A stretch of 25,547 nt of DNA, taken from contig JBDLTT010000060.1 in assembly GCA_039805725.1 (NCBI GenBank), positions 1 to 25,547 of the forward strand, written 5' to 3'. This DNA is from Fluviibacter sp039805725. GTDB taxonomy: Bacteria > Pseudomonadota > Gammaproteobacteria > Burkholderiales > Rhodocyclaceae. Position numbers and translations under genes: made by a program. The notes under the pieces were generated by a model that worked only from the letters and a program-made list of their open reading frames with translations, ran no database searches and was not told the DNA's origin. Of this stretch, positions 8,370 to 15,936 are shown in pieces. How positions within the stretch are numbered: the stretch's first letter is position 1; every line of letters begins with the position of its first letter.

Positions 8370-8431
8370 CGGCACCTAAAGGTGCCGTGTAACCGCCGCA
8401 TCATAGGAGGGCTTGCCGGGATTGGCAAGCC
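8370..8431 (-). promoter_or_regulatory. Two hairpins in the smg-topB intergenic region
   Basis: The 162-bp gap between smg and topB holds two clean inverted repeats. 8370-8387 is CGGCACC-TAAA-GGTGCCG (7-bp stem). 8410-8431 is GGCTTGCC-GGGATT-GGCAAGCC (8-bp stem). Neither is followed by a T-tract on the - strand, so they look more like RNA processing, pausing or leader structures than terminators. The rest of the gap shows nothing recognisable. Confidence 0.45.
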
Positions 8432-8459
8432 GGCTACCCGGAACGGTCAAACGTTGTAA

Positions 8460-8921
8460 CTAGTTGTAGACGGGATTGTCGGCGTCGAGCAGGGTCTCGA
8501 CGAGCAGGCAGTCAACGGCCTGATTGCGGCTCCAGAGCACCATGAGCACGATGATTTTAAAGTGCTCTAGTGTCAGATCGTCCATCGCCATGGCGCGGTC
8601 GATAATGAGCTCGCGCAGGTCGGCCGGTACGGCATTCTGCTGCTCCAGCGAGCACAGGTAGTTCAGGCAGTCGGTGCCGAGATGCTCATATTCGCGGTCG
8701 GTATAGATGCGAATCGCATCGGCCGAAGGCGATGCGACTGCGCGATGGCGCTCACCGGCAAGACCCGCGAGCCAGCCGAAAGCCTCGTCGATTTCTTCGC
8801 GTTCAAACCCGGCTTCAATCAGACTCTCTGACAGAGGGGCTGCATCCAGTTGGATGGTCTGCTGTTCGCTATTGCCAAGTTCTTCAAAGTGTTCGAATAG
8901 ATAAACCAGAATATCGAGCAT
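8460..8921 (-). CDS. smg: Smg family protein (DUF494)
   Basis: The 153-aa protein is a full-length Smg/DUF494 member. It begins MLDILVYLFEHFEE and includes the conserved C-terminal block ELIIDRAMAMDDLTLEHFKIIVLMVLW (read in parts). Smg is found next to dprA in many beta- and gammaproteobacteria and its biochemical role is unknown. The protein is acidic and helical, with no signal peptide. It lies 44 nt downstream of dprA on the same strand and is probably co-transcribed. The gap to topB downstream contains two hairpins. Confidence 0.93.
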   Translation of the reverse strand: MLDILVYLFEHFEELGNSEQQTIQLDAAPLSESLIEAGFEREEIDEAFGWLAGLAGERHRAVASPSADAIRIYTDREYEHLGTDCLNYLCSLEQQNAVPADLRELIIDRAMAMDDLTLEHFKIIVLMVLWSRNQAVDCLLVETLLDADNPVYN

Positions 8922-8965
8922 GGTGGCAACCTAAGCGTGGGTGAATCGATGTGCTTCGGGTTTCA

Positions 8966-10093
8966 TTATGCACGAATTAATCGTTGATAACGTCCGCCGG
9001 GTAAATTTGTTACCACGCCCGCCAGATTCAGTTCGGTCAGCATGGCCAATACCGCATCCGCTGCCAATCCGCAGCGGCTGATCAATTGATCGAGCGTGGC
9101 GGGTTCGTGGCCCAGCGCCCTGAGGAGTGCGGCGAGTTCAGGTTTCAGGTCGCAGCGGTCATCGGTTTGAGTAACGCTGACAGTCGATGCCGCTTGCGGG
9201 TGCAGTTCCTCGAGAATGTCCTGGGCGCATTCCACCAGTTTGGCGCCTTGTTTGATCAGCGCATGGCAGCCCTTGGACTGGGGTGCGTGGATGGATCCGG
9301 GAATGGCGAAAATGTCGCGGCCGAGTTCGCCCGCCAGACGGGCGGTAATCAGGGAGCCAGAAGCGGGAGCCGCCTCGACCACCAGGCAGGCTTGCCCCAG
9401 ACCCGCGATGAGACGGTTGCGCCGCGGGAAGTTACCGGCGGCAGCGACCGTGCCCAGTGGAAACTCGGAAACGATGCAGCCATTGCCAGTAATGAGGTGC
9501 GCCAGCTTTTTGTTGCTGGCCGGGTAGACCCGGTCAATGCCTGTGCCGATGACGGCGACTGTGCCGCTGCGGGTGTCCGATCGCAATGCGCCCTCATGGG
9601 CGGCCGCATCAATGCCGAGTGCCAGGCCACTGATGATGCAGAAGCCGGCATCGGCCAGTGTTTTAGAAAACGCGCGGGCATTCTCGATACCCTGGGGCGT
9701 GGCGTTGCGGCTACCGACCACACCGATGGCCGGATGATTCAAGTACGTTGGATCACCATTCACATAAAGCAAGCTGGGTGGATCTGTTGATTCAAGTAGG
9801 CGTTGCGGATAGGCGCTGTCGGCGAGCGTAACTAGATGATGGCCTGGCTCGGTGAGCCAGGCATGCGTCTTTTGAATGAGCGCTTGTTGCGCTTCCTGTT
9901 GGCAGCCATCAAACAGCGACTGCGCCAGTTTGATGCCGATGACGCTAGCAACAGCGCTGATGCCCGCATCAAAGACCGCGGCGGGGGTGCCGAAAGCGCT
10001 TAACAACTGTTGCTGGGCACGCGGCCCTATGCCGGCGGGGAGGGTGAGGTTGAGCCAGGCGCGCAGATCGTCGTCGATCGGGTTGAGAGCCAT
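8966..10093 (-). CDS. dprA: DNA processing protein DprA
   Basis: DprA binds incoming single-stranded DNA during natural transformation and loads RecA onto it. The 375-aa protein has three parts. The N-terminal helical (SAM-like) region holds LPAGIGPRAQQQLL at about 19-32. A Rossmann core carries VGSRNATPQG, ISGLALGIDAAAHEGAL, VIGTGIDRVYPASN and FPRRNRLIAGL. A C-terminal winged-helix domain (about 312-375) contains TLDQLISRCGLAADAVLAMLTELNLAG. The ATG follows AGGAATTAATC and lies 2 nt after the stop of the envelope gene upstream. All conserved blocks are intact. Competence itself cannot be judged, because no com or pil genes are in view. Confidence 0.96.
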   Translation of the reverse strand: MALNPIDDDLRAWLNLTLPAGIGPRAQQQLLSAFGTPAAVFDAGISAVASVIGIKLAQSLFDGCQQEAQQALIQKTHAWLTEPGHHLVTLADSAYPQRLLESTDPPSLLYVNGDPTYLNHPAIGVVGSRNATPQGIENARAFSKTLADAGFCIISGLALGIDAAAHEGALRSDTRSGTVAVIGTGIDRVYPASNKKLAHLITGNGCIVSEFPLGTVAAAGNFPRRNRLIAGLGQACLVVEAAPASGSLITARLAGELGRDIFAIPGSIHAPQSKGCHALIKQGAKLVECAQDILEELHPQAASTVSVTQTDDRCDLKPELAALLRALGHEPATLDQLISRCGLAADAVLAMLTELNLAGVVTNLPGGRYQRLIRA

Positions 10094-10095
10094 GA

Positions 10096-10989
10096 TTAAT
10101 TCCTGATATGCGTGGGTCGCGCCTGATCGCCGACTTGAATCGGCTGCGTGGCGACGCGGAGGCGGACGATCGCGGCATCCGGGTAGGCGGCGACGACAAC
10201 GCCACTGCCAATGCGGTGACCGGGCGTCTTGGTGCGGAGAATGCCGGGGTTGTCGTCGATCACGCTGGCGCTGTTGTTGTCCCGCGCCTCAACGGGCTGG
10301 TCGAGTTTACGGCCATAGGTGGTGACGGGTGGTCGCCAGAGCGAGACAGATCGCCCTGCCGCGAGACCAGCCTGGCAACCGCCGGAAATGATGACCAAGT
10401 CGAGTGATGTCGAAAGTGGGTCGGCAAGCACATTGCTTGAAACCAGGGCAATGACCTTCATATTGTCGGCATCCGGCATCGGGTCTGATTCAGCCGACGT
10501 TGTTTTGTCACAGCTACCGGCTTCCCATTGCTTGGCCTCGCGCTCGGTCATGAGGCTATCCCCGCGGGAGACCTCCTGACGTACCGCCTGCAGACGCACC
10601 CAGGCGACACCTTGCTCATTGGGGTCGGCGATCTCTTCGTTTTCTGAGAGGCGTTGCAACGTCCGGCCGCGTCCAACCGGCACCGCCAGGATGCCTAGGC
10701 TGCGATCGCCATCCCGCAGGCGGAGTCCCTGCCGAAAAAGGAGCACGCCGGTGTCGGGTGATAGTCGATCCTGATTGTCGGCCAGGCGGATACGGATGAT
10801 GCTGCCGCGATCCATGATGCGTTGTTCAGTAGTCGCGCCGGTGACCCGCCCCAGGTTATTAAAGACCGCTTCAGGCAGGATGAGCGGCAGACCCAGAGTT
10901 TGAGCGAACGCGAAAGACGGTAGGCCGAACGTCAATGCGCCAATGAGAAAGAGGTGCAGCGGTAATCGTCGATTGAAATTAGGTCGCAT
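10096..10989 (-). CDS. Secreted envelope protein at the LysM locus, lacking a LysM domain
   Basis: The 297-aa protein begins with a signal peptide (RRLPLHLFLIGALTFGLPSFAFA, cleavage near residue 29 after AFA). In betaproteobacteria the gene between def and dprA normally encodes a LysM peptidoglycan-binding protein of about 340-400 aa. The middle part here (about 40-155, with LGRVTG, MDRGSIIRIRLAD, LLFRQG) and the end (SGVVVAAYPDAAIVRLRV, QVGDQARP) resemble the post-LysM region of that family as recalled. No LysM block (YTVxxGDTLWxIA) is present between the signal peptide and this region. Two mature cysteines (GSCDK, SGGCQAG) could form a disulfide. It is tightly coupled to dprA (2-nt gap). 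The family link rests on locus and partial pattern; the function is unknown. Confidence 0.7.
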   Translation of the reverse strand: MRPNFNRRLPLHLFLIGALTFGLPSFAFAQTLGLPLILPEAVFNNLGRVTGATTEQRIMDRGSIIRIRLADNQDRLSPDTGVLLFRQGLRLRDGDRSLGILAVPVGRGRTLQRLSENEEIADPNEQGVAWVRLQAVRQEVSRGDSLMTEREAKQWEAGSCDKTTSAESDPMPDADNMKVIALVSSNVLADPLSTSLDLVIISGGCQAGLAAGRSVSLWRPPVTTYGRKLDQPVEARDNNSASVIDDNPGILRTKTPGHRIGSGVVVAAYPDAAIVRLRVATQPIQVGDQARPTHIRN

Positions 10990-10992
10990 CGC

Positions 10993-10998
10993 TATAAT
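10993..10998 (+). promoter_or_regulatory. Possible -10 element for def-fmt
   Basis: A perfect TATAAT lies in the 110-bp divergent gap between the envelope gene and def, about 100 bases before the def ATG. The best upstream partner is TTGAAA at 10973-10978, but its spacer is only 14 bp, so the -35 assignment is weak. The rest of the gap (10999-11099) has no other clear signal. Confidence 0.35.
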
Positions 10999-11099
10999 AT
11001 GGAGGTCATAAGGCGCCGTGTGTCGGCTGCCCGTTAAGCTTAAATCATTTTATACAGTCTGCAGCAAGACACTTTGCGCAACCTTCCACTGAATTAGCC

Positions 11100-11603
11100 A
11101 TGGCACTGCTCCCTATTTTGCGTTTTCCTGATGAACGGCTCCGTACCGTCGCCAAGCCGGTGACGGTATTCGATGCCGCCTTGCGCCAGCTGACGGAGGA
11201 TATGGCCGAGACCATGTACGAGGCTCCGGGCATTGGCCTGGCAGCAACGCAGGTCAACGTACACCAGCGCGTAGTGGTCATTGACGTGTCGGAAGATCAA
11301 AGTGACCTTCAGGTATTTATTAATCCGGTGATCGAGCAGGTCAGCGGGATGCAGACTTATGAAGAAGGCTGTTTGTCGGTGCCGGGGATCTACGACAAGG
11401 TCGATCGCCCGTCTGATGTGCGCGTGCGCTATCAAGACCTCACGGGCAAAGAGCAGGTGCTGGAAACCGGGGGTCTGCTCGCTGTCTGTATTCAGCATGA
11501 AATTGATCACCTGAATGGCAAGGTATTTGTCGACCACTTGTCACAACTGAAGCAGACACGCATCCGCAACAAGTTAGTCAAGCAGGCCAGGCATACCGCC
11601 TGA
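11100..11603 (+). CDS. def: Peptide deformylase
   Basis: This metalloenzyme removes the N-formyl group from nascent proteins. The product is 167 aa, the typical length. All three family motifs are intact: GIGLAATQ at 44-51, EEGCLS at 88-93 with metal ligand Cys91, and QHEIDHL at 132-138 with ligands His133 and His137 and catalytic Glu134. The ATG has only a weak Shine-Dalgarno. The stop lies 10 nt before fmt, giving the classical def-fmt operon in which the formylating and deformylating enzymes are made together. Confidence 0.97.
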   Translation: MALLPILRFPDERLRTVAKPVTVFDAALRQLTEDMAETMYEAPGIGLAATQVNVHQRVVVIDVSEDQSDLQVFINPVIEQVSGMQTYEEGCLSVPGIYDKVDRPSDVRVRYQDLTGKEQVLETGGLLAVCIQHEIDHLNGKVFVDHLSQLKQTRIRNKLVKQARHTA

Positions 11604-11613
11604 GGATCGTCGA

Positions 11614-12546
11614 ATGGCTCTGCGCGTTGGTTTCGCCGGTACACCGGCCTTCGCCCAAAAAGCCTTGCAGGCTATTCTGGATGCGCGCTTTGATGTAGTT
11701 GTCGTACTGACGCAGCCGGATCGCCCCTCGGGTCGCGGCATGCAGCTCACGCCTTCGCCGGTAAAAACGCTGGCCTTGAGTGAGCGTATTCCGGTCGAAC
11801 AACCATCGTCGTTGCGCAATGATGAGGCGCAAGCCATGCTGCGCGCCTATGACCTGGATGTGCTGGTGGTGGTGGCCTACGGACTCATCCTGCCACAAGC
11901 GGTGCTCGAATTGCCGCGCGCAGGTTGTTTGAATATTCATGCATCGCTGTTACCACGTTGGCGCGGCGCGGCGCCCATTCATCGTGCCATTGAAGCCGGC
12001 GATGCCGAGACCGGCGTCTGCATCATGCAGATGGACGCCGGTCTGGATACGGGGGGGGTCGTGGATGAAGCGCGCCTGCCAATTCTGCCGATGGAAACGA
12101 CGGCACAGCTGCATGATCGCTTGGCAGCGCTGGGTGCAGAGCGCATCGTGGCAATGTTGCAAAAACTGGCCGCAGGCGAAACGCTGCTTGCGCAGGCGCA
12201 GCCCGAGGCAGGCGTGACGTATGCGCACAAACTGGAAAAAGCCGAGGCGCGGCTTGATGTCTCGGCACCCGCGGCTCTGCTGGATCGCAAGATCCGGGCC
12301 TACAACCCATTCCCGGGGGCGGTGTTACAGGCGGGAGATCAGCCGATCAAGATCTGGCAGGCCAGTATCGTCCAAGAGCAGGGGCTGCCGGGAACGGTGT
12401 TGACGGCGGATGATGCCGGTGTGGTTATGGCTTGTGGTGAGGGCGCGCTTCGCCTGGAAGTCTTGCAGGCGCCGGGGGGCAAACGCTTGCCGGCTGCCGA
12501 CTTTTTGCGCGGCCATCCGCTTCCTGCAGGCACCCGGCTGACTTGA
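11614..12546 (+). CDS. fmt: Methionyl-tRNA formyltransferase
   Basis: This enzyme formylates Met-tRNAfMet from 10-formyl-tetrahydrofolate for translation initiation. The product is 310 aa, full length. The N-terminal Rossmann domain starts LRVGFAGTPAFA. The catalytic triad is visible as Asn107 and His109 in NIHASLLPRWRGAAPIHRAI and Asp145 in GLDTGG. The C-terminal beta-barrel tRNA-binding domain (about 205-305) contains RAYNPFPGA. A GAGGAT Shine-Dalgarno overlaps the def stop region. The DTGG codons contain an eight-G run at 12051-12058, described under findings. The stop overlaps a possible promoter for htpX. Confidence 0.97.
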   Translation: MALRVGFAGTPAFAQKALQAILDARFDVVVVLTQPDRPSGRGMQLTPSPVKTLALSERIPVEQPSSLRNDEAQAMLRAYDLDVLVVVAYGLILPQAVLELPRAGCLNIHASLLPRWRGAAPIHRAIEAGDAETGVCIMQMDAGLDTGGVVDEARLPILPMETTAQLHDRLAALGAERIVAMLQKLAAGETLLAQAQPEAGVTYAHKLEKAEARLDVSAPAALLDRKIRAYNPFPGAVLQAGDQPIKIWQASIVQEQGLPGTVLTADDAGVVMACGEGALRLEVLQAPGGKRLPAADFLRGHPLPAGTRLT

Positions 12547-12570
12547 AAACAGTCAGATGGGCGCTAGATA
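12543..12570 (+). promoter_or_regulatory. htpX: Possible sigma-70 promoter for htpX
   Basis: TTGAAA (12543-12548, overlapping the fmt stop) and TAGATA (12565-12570) are separated by 16 bp, about 90 bases before the htpX ATG. No convincing sigma-32 -10 (CCCCAT-type) was seen, although htpX is heat-inducible in E. coli. The rest of the 111-bp gap is AT-richer than its surroundings and otherwise featureless. Confidence 0.35.
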
Positions 12571-12657
12571 CCTAAGTAATTCTTAAGCCCGGTTGGTTTT
12601 AATAAGGGCCAGTGCGCAAGTCTGTTTCCAAATTTCGGATTCATTGAAGGAGTCACC

Positions 12658-13506
12658 ATGAGTAACTGGTTCAAGACAACGATATTGTTCGCAGCGATCA
12701 CGGCGCTCTTTATGACGATTGGCGGATTGATCGGTGGCCGTGATGGCATGATGATGGCGCTGTTGATCGGTGGCGGTATGAACTTCTTTGCCTACTGGTT
12801 CTCGGACAAGATGGTGCTGAACATGTACAACGCCCAGCCCGTCGATGAGACTTCATCGCCGTATCTTTACAATATGGTGCGCGATCTTGCGGCACGGGCG
12901 CAATTGCCGATGCCACGCGTGTATTTAATTGACGAGGCACAACCCAATGCCTTCGCAACCGGTCGTAATCCTGAAAACGCAGCCGTGGCGGCAACCACCG
13001 GCATCGTCAGCCTGTTGAGCGAACGTGAGCTCCGGGGCGTGATGGCACATGAACTGGCTCACGTGAAGCACCGGGATATTCTGACCTCCACGATTGCCGC
13101 AACCCTAGCGGGTGCGATTTCGGCGCTCGCCAACTTCGCCATGTTCTTTGGCGGCCGTGATGAAGAGGGCCGTCCGGCCAATGCCATTGTTGCCATCATC
13201 GTCGCGATCATAGCGCCACTGGCTGCCGCAATGATTCAGATGGCGATCTCACGGGCGCGCGAATTCGAAGCCGATCGTGGCGGTGCCGAGATCAGCGGTG
13301 ATCCGCTCGCGCTGGCCAGTGCGCTGGGCAAGATTGATGCCTATGCGCGGGGTATCCCGTTCCCGACCGCGGAAGCGCATCCAGCGACGGCACAGATGAT
13401 GATCATGAACCCGTTGGCCGGGGGTGCGATCGATAGCCTCTTTTCGACACACCCCAAGACAGCCGAACGCATTGCGCGACTAGAAGCCATGGCGCGCGGG
13501 GGATGA
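12658..13506 (+). CDS. htpX: Membrane zinc metalloprotease HtpX (M48B)
   Basis: HtpX is an inner-membrane protease that degrades misfolded membrane proteins. The 282-aa protein has two N-terminal membrane segments (about 6-24 and 32-48), followed by the HELAH zinc motif at 131-135 (His131, Glu132, His135). A long hydrophobic pair follows (about 141-165 and 175-198). The REFEADRGGA stretch at 201-210 supplies the third zinc ligand glutamate. The start is ATG with AAGGAG 6 nt upstream, a strong ribosome-binding site. It follows fmt and converges on the nuclease gene, whose stop is only 5 nt away with no terminator between them. Confidence 0.96.
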   Translation: MSNWFKTTILFAAITALFMTIGGLIGGRDGMMMALLIGGGMNFFAYWFSDKMVLNMYNAQPVDETSSPYLYNMVRDLAARAQLPMPRVYLIDEAQPNAFATGRNPENAAVAATTGIVSLLSERELRGVMAHELAHVKHRDILTSTIAATLAGAISALANFAMFFGGRDEEGRPANAIVAIIVAIIAPLAAAMIQMAISRAREFEADRGGAEISGDPLALASALGKIDAYARGIPFPTAEAHPATAQMMIMNPLAGGAIDSLFSTHPKTAERIARLEAMARGG

Positions 13507-13511
13507 TGCGC

Positions 13512-14465
13512 CTAAGGCGTTAGGGGTAGGTCGCGCAGAGCGCGGTCGACAAGATAGGCCAGTCGGCGCCCGGCAAGCGCCAGTCGCGCCTGGGACGTTT
13601 CTCGGCCATTCAGCCAGTAATCCTGCCGAATGATAAAGAGATCGGGAACGTCGGCATCAGGGAGTAGCCCAGGGTAGACCTGGTTGCGGGCGATGTTGAA
13701 CGATTCTTCAATCCAGCCAAGCGGCGGCTGGGTCAGTTGGGTTTCAGTCACCAGCAACGCGTGTTCCAGCAGTCGGATCAGGGCTTTATTGAACCGTGCG
13801 CTCCCGGGTCGCGCTTGTCCGGGAAGTTCGTCCCACCAGCGATGCAGGCTGACCGGATCCGGCGGCTTTCGGCCGGCATCAAGGACGGTGACGAGATTGC
13901 CGCCCGCATCCAGTTCGCCCGATTGGCCGGGTACGGCGCGGCTGGCGCAATGCAAGGGTTGATGTGCATCCGCTAAAAGATGACTGACCCAGGCCAGCGC
14001 GATGGCACGGTCGTGTGCTGAAAGCGTGGCATCGCCAAGCAGACGTATTTGTGCATTCAGAGCCGGCTCGAGCAGCCCATGTGGGCGTTGCTGCCGAAAA
14101 GCCTGCGCCACATCCCGATCGGCAAAGTGCCAACGACGCGTGTGCTCACCCGTCGCCGCGCGGCGAAGCCATTCGTTCAGCGTCGCCGGTGGCGTATCGG
14201 ATATAGCGGTGTCTGAGCGATCACGCAGTTGATCTGGCCAGAGGGCTGCCGCCATCCAAGCTGCTTCGCCGGATTTATCCTTGGTGCCGGGAATCCGCTG
14301 CTGGCTTTGTAGAAGCCGCTCGATACGGGCGCGGGCAGGTTTATCCAACGCAGACCATGCGACAGCAACCACCTCCTGGTGCCCCATGCCGTTCCATGCA
14401 TGAACCAGCGAGGCTGGTAATGCCAGCAAGCAGATGAATGAACGGAAAAACCGGGAAAATTTCAT
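13512..14465 (-). CDS. Secreted S1/P1-type zinc nuclease
   Basis: This predicted single-strand-preferring nuclease/3'-nucleotidase of the S1/P1 family is exported to the periplasm or beyond. The ATG at 14465 starts a clean signal peptide (MKFSRFFRSFICLLALPASLVHA) that cleaves exactly before Trp24, the N-terminal zinc-binding tryptophan of mature S1/P1 enzymes. All nine expected zinc ligands can be read: Trp24, His29 (WNGMGH), Asp78 (LWPDQLRD), His113 (RWHFAD), His162, Asp166 and His172 (SHLLADAHQPLH), His208 and Asp212 (LHRWWDE). The length is 317 aa. The gene lies opposite to its neighbours, between htpX and rsmB, with its start only 49 nt from that of rsmB. An upstream TTG in the same frame (14510) would bury the signal peptide and was rejected. 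Confidence 0.92.
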   Translation of the reverse strand: MKFSRFFRSFICLLALPASLVHAWNGMGHQEVVAVAWSALDKPARARIERLLQSQQRIPGTKDKSGEAAWMAAALWPDQLRDRSDTAISDTPPATLNEWLRRAATGEHTRRWHFADRDVAQAFRQQRPHGLLEPALNAQIRLLGDATLSAHDRAIALAWVSHLLADAHQPLHCASRAVPGQSGELDAGGNLVTVLDAGRKPPDPVSLHRWWDELPGQARPGSARFNKALIRLLEHALLVTETQLTQPPLGWIEESFNIARNQVYPGLLPDADVPDLFIIRQDYWLNGRETSQARLALAGRRLAYLVDRALRDLPLTP

Positions 14466-14514
14466 GCCGCGCAGAGGCCATTTGTGGTGTTGTAAACATG
14501 CTACACTCAAACCG

Positions 14515-15936
14515 ATGAGGAGTCGTCCACCCAGTCGATCAGAATCCGATAACCGGTCGCCGCGCGTCCGCAGTGGTGCTCGTCCGTCGGCGTCGCATCA
14601 GCGAGCGCGAGGGGCTCAATTTCGACGAGCCCCGCAGCCGTTGCAAACCGACTCGCTGGCCTGGGCGATCAAAACCGCTGCCGATTGCGTGACGGAAGTC
14701 ATCGCATTCGGTCGCAGTCTGACAGTGGTACTCGCCAAGTTGCGTCTGCAGCAATTGCCGGCCAATGCGGTACGCGCACAGGCCATTGATCTGACCTATG
14801 CGACCCTGCGCCGTTATCGTCGCGGTGATGTGGAGCTGTCGATGTTGCTCGATCGGCCGACGGCCGAAGATGAGCTACGCAGTCTCTTGCGTGTGGCGCT
14901 TTGCTGGCTGGAAATGCATCCGGAAAAATCGCACGTCGGGGTGGATCAGGCCGTAGAGGCTGCCGCCACGCTATCAGGTGGGCGATACCGCGGTTTTGTG
15001 AATGCGATCCTGCGCCGCGCATTGCGCGAACGTGAGCAACTGGAGTCTGCGATTAGGGCGGATGACGAGGCGCAATATCAACATCCGGCGTGGTGGTTGC
15101 AGCGCTTGAAAACGGACTGGCCAGCGCAGTGGCAAACGATCGTTGCCGGCGGCAACCGAAAACCCCCGATGGGTCTGCGCGTGAACTGCCTGAAGACGGA
15201 TGCGGCCACATATCGGCAACAGTTATTGGAAGCCGGTGCGGCCGTTGAAACGGCATTATGCGGCGATCCGTCATCAGCAGTACTATTAACGCAGCCTCAG
15301 GCGGCAGAAAGCCTACCAGGATTCGCTGAGGGTCTGGTGTCGATACAAGATCTGGGGGCGCAACAAGCGGCGCAGCTTCTGAATGTTCAGCCCGGTATGC
15401 GGATTCTCGATGCCTGTGCAGCACCGGGCGGTAAGGCCGCGCACCTCCTTGAGAACGCCGCGATTGAACTGACGGCAGTTGAAGCCGATCGTGAACGATG
15501 TATCGCGCTCAAGCGCACTCTGGATCCCGCGCGCTTTCCGGCGAGCCGAAGCATTCATGTTATTTGCGCTGATGCTACGCAAACGGAGGCCGCGTGGGCA
15601 AAACGACCCTTCGACGCGATTTTGCTCGATGCACCCTGCTCTGGTTCTGGCGTGGCGGGTCGGCATCCCGATGCCAAGTGGTTACGTCGTGAAGATGACG
15701 TTTATGCTTTGTCACGTACTCAGAAGCAATTATTGAATGCACTCTGGCCACGCCTAAAAATGGGCGGCAAGTTGCTCTACGGGACATGCTCGGTTTTCGC
15801 GCAGGAAAACAACCGGCAGATTGCGGCATTCGTCGCTCGAATGCCCGATGCACACCTCCTTAGCGAGACGCATCTGCTGCCGGATGCACGGCACGATGGT
15901 TTTTACTATGCGTTGCTACAAAAGGCGGCCGCATGA
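14515..15936 (+). CDS. rsmB: 16S rRNA (cytosine967-C5)-methyltransferase RsmB
   Basis: RsmB (Sun/Fmu) methylates C967 of 16S rRNA using SAM. The N-terminal NusB-like RNA-binding domain spans about 45-175. The C-terminal methyltransferase domain has DACAAPGGK at 299-307, catalytic Cys375 in DAPCSGSG and the second cysteine Cys425 in YGTCSVFAQEN. The chosen ATG (14515) gives 473 aa with an Arg/Ser-rich, disordered-looking N-terminal 45 residues. This start has no Shine-Dalgarno. Alternatives are ATG 14464, which overlaps the nuclease start and adds an unlikely Cys-rich piece, or TTG 14641, which trims to the folded domain. The stop overlaps the next ATG (ATGA). Confidence 0.93.
   Translation: MRSRPPSRSESDNRSPRVRSGARPSASHQRARGAQFRRAPQPLQTDSLAWAIKTAADCVTEVIAFGRSLTVVLAKLRLQQLPANAVRAQAIDLTYATLRRYRRGDVELSMLLDRPTAEDELRSLLRVALCWLEMHPEKSHVGVDQAVEAAATLSGGRYRGFVNAILRRALREREQLESAIRADDEAQYQHPAWWLQRLKTDWPAQWQTIVAGGNRKPPMGLRVNCLKTDAATYRQQLLEAGAAVETALCGDPSSAVLLTQPQAAESLPGFAEGLVSIQDLGAQQAAQLLNVQPGMRILDACAAPGGKAAHLLENAAIELTAVEADRERCIALKRTLDPARFPASRSIHVICADATQTEAAWAKRPFDAILLDAPCSGSGVAGRHPDAKWLRREDDVYALSRTQKQLLNALWPRLKMGGKLLYGTCSVFAQENNRQIAAFVARMPDAHLLSETHLLPDARHDGFYYALLQKAAA

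Noticed and set aside
8298..8375. Upstream extension of topB from GTG 8375
   Set aside because: The residues before MGKKLIIAEKP do not match the family, and type IA topoisomerases begin at the TOPRIM strand.
12571..12620. Possible terminator after fmt
   Set aside because: Only 4-bp stems with long loops can be drawn, and no T-tract follows.
13507..13520. Small palindrome between htpX and nuclease stops
   Set aside because: A stem of 4-5 bp without a T-tract is too weak to call a terminator.
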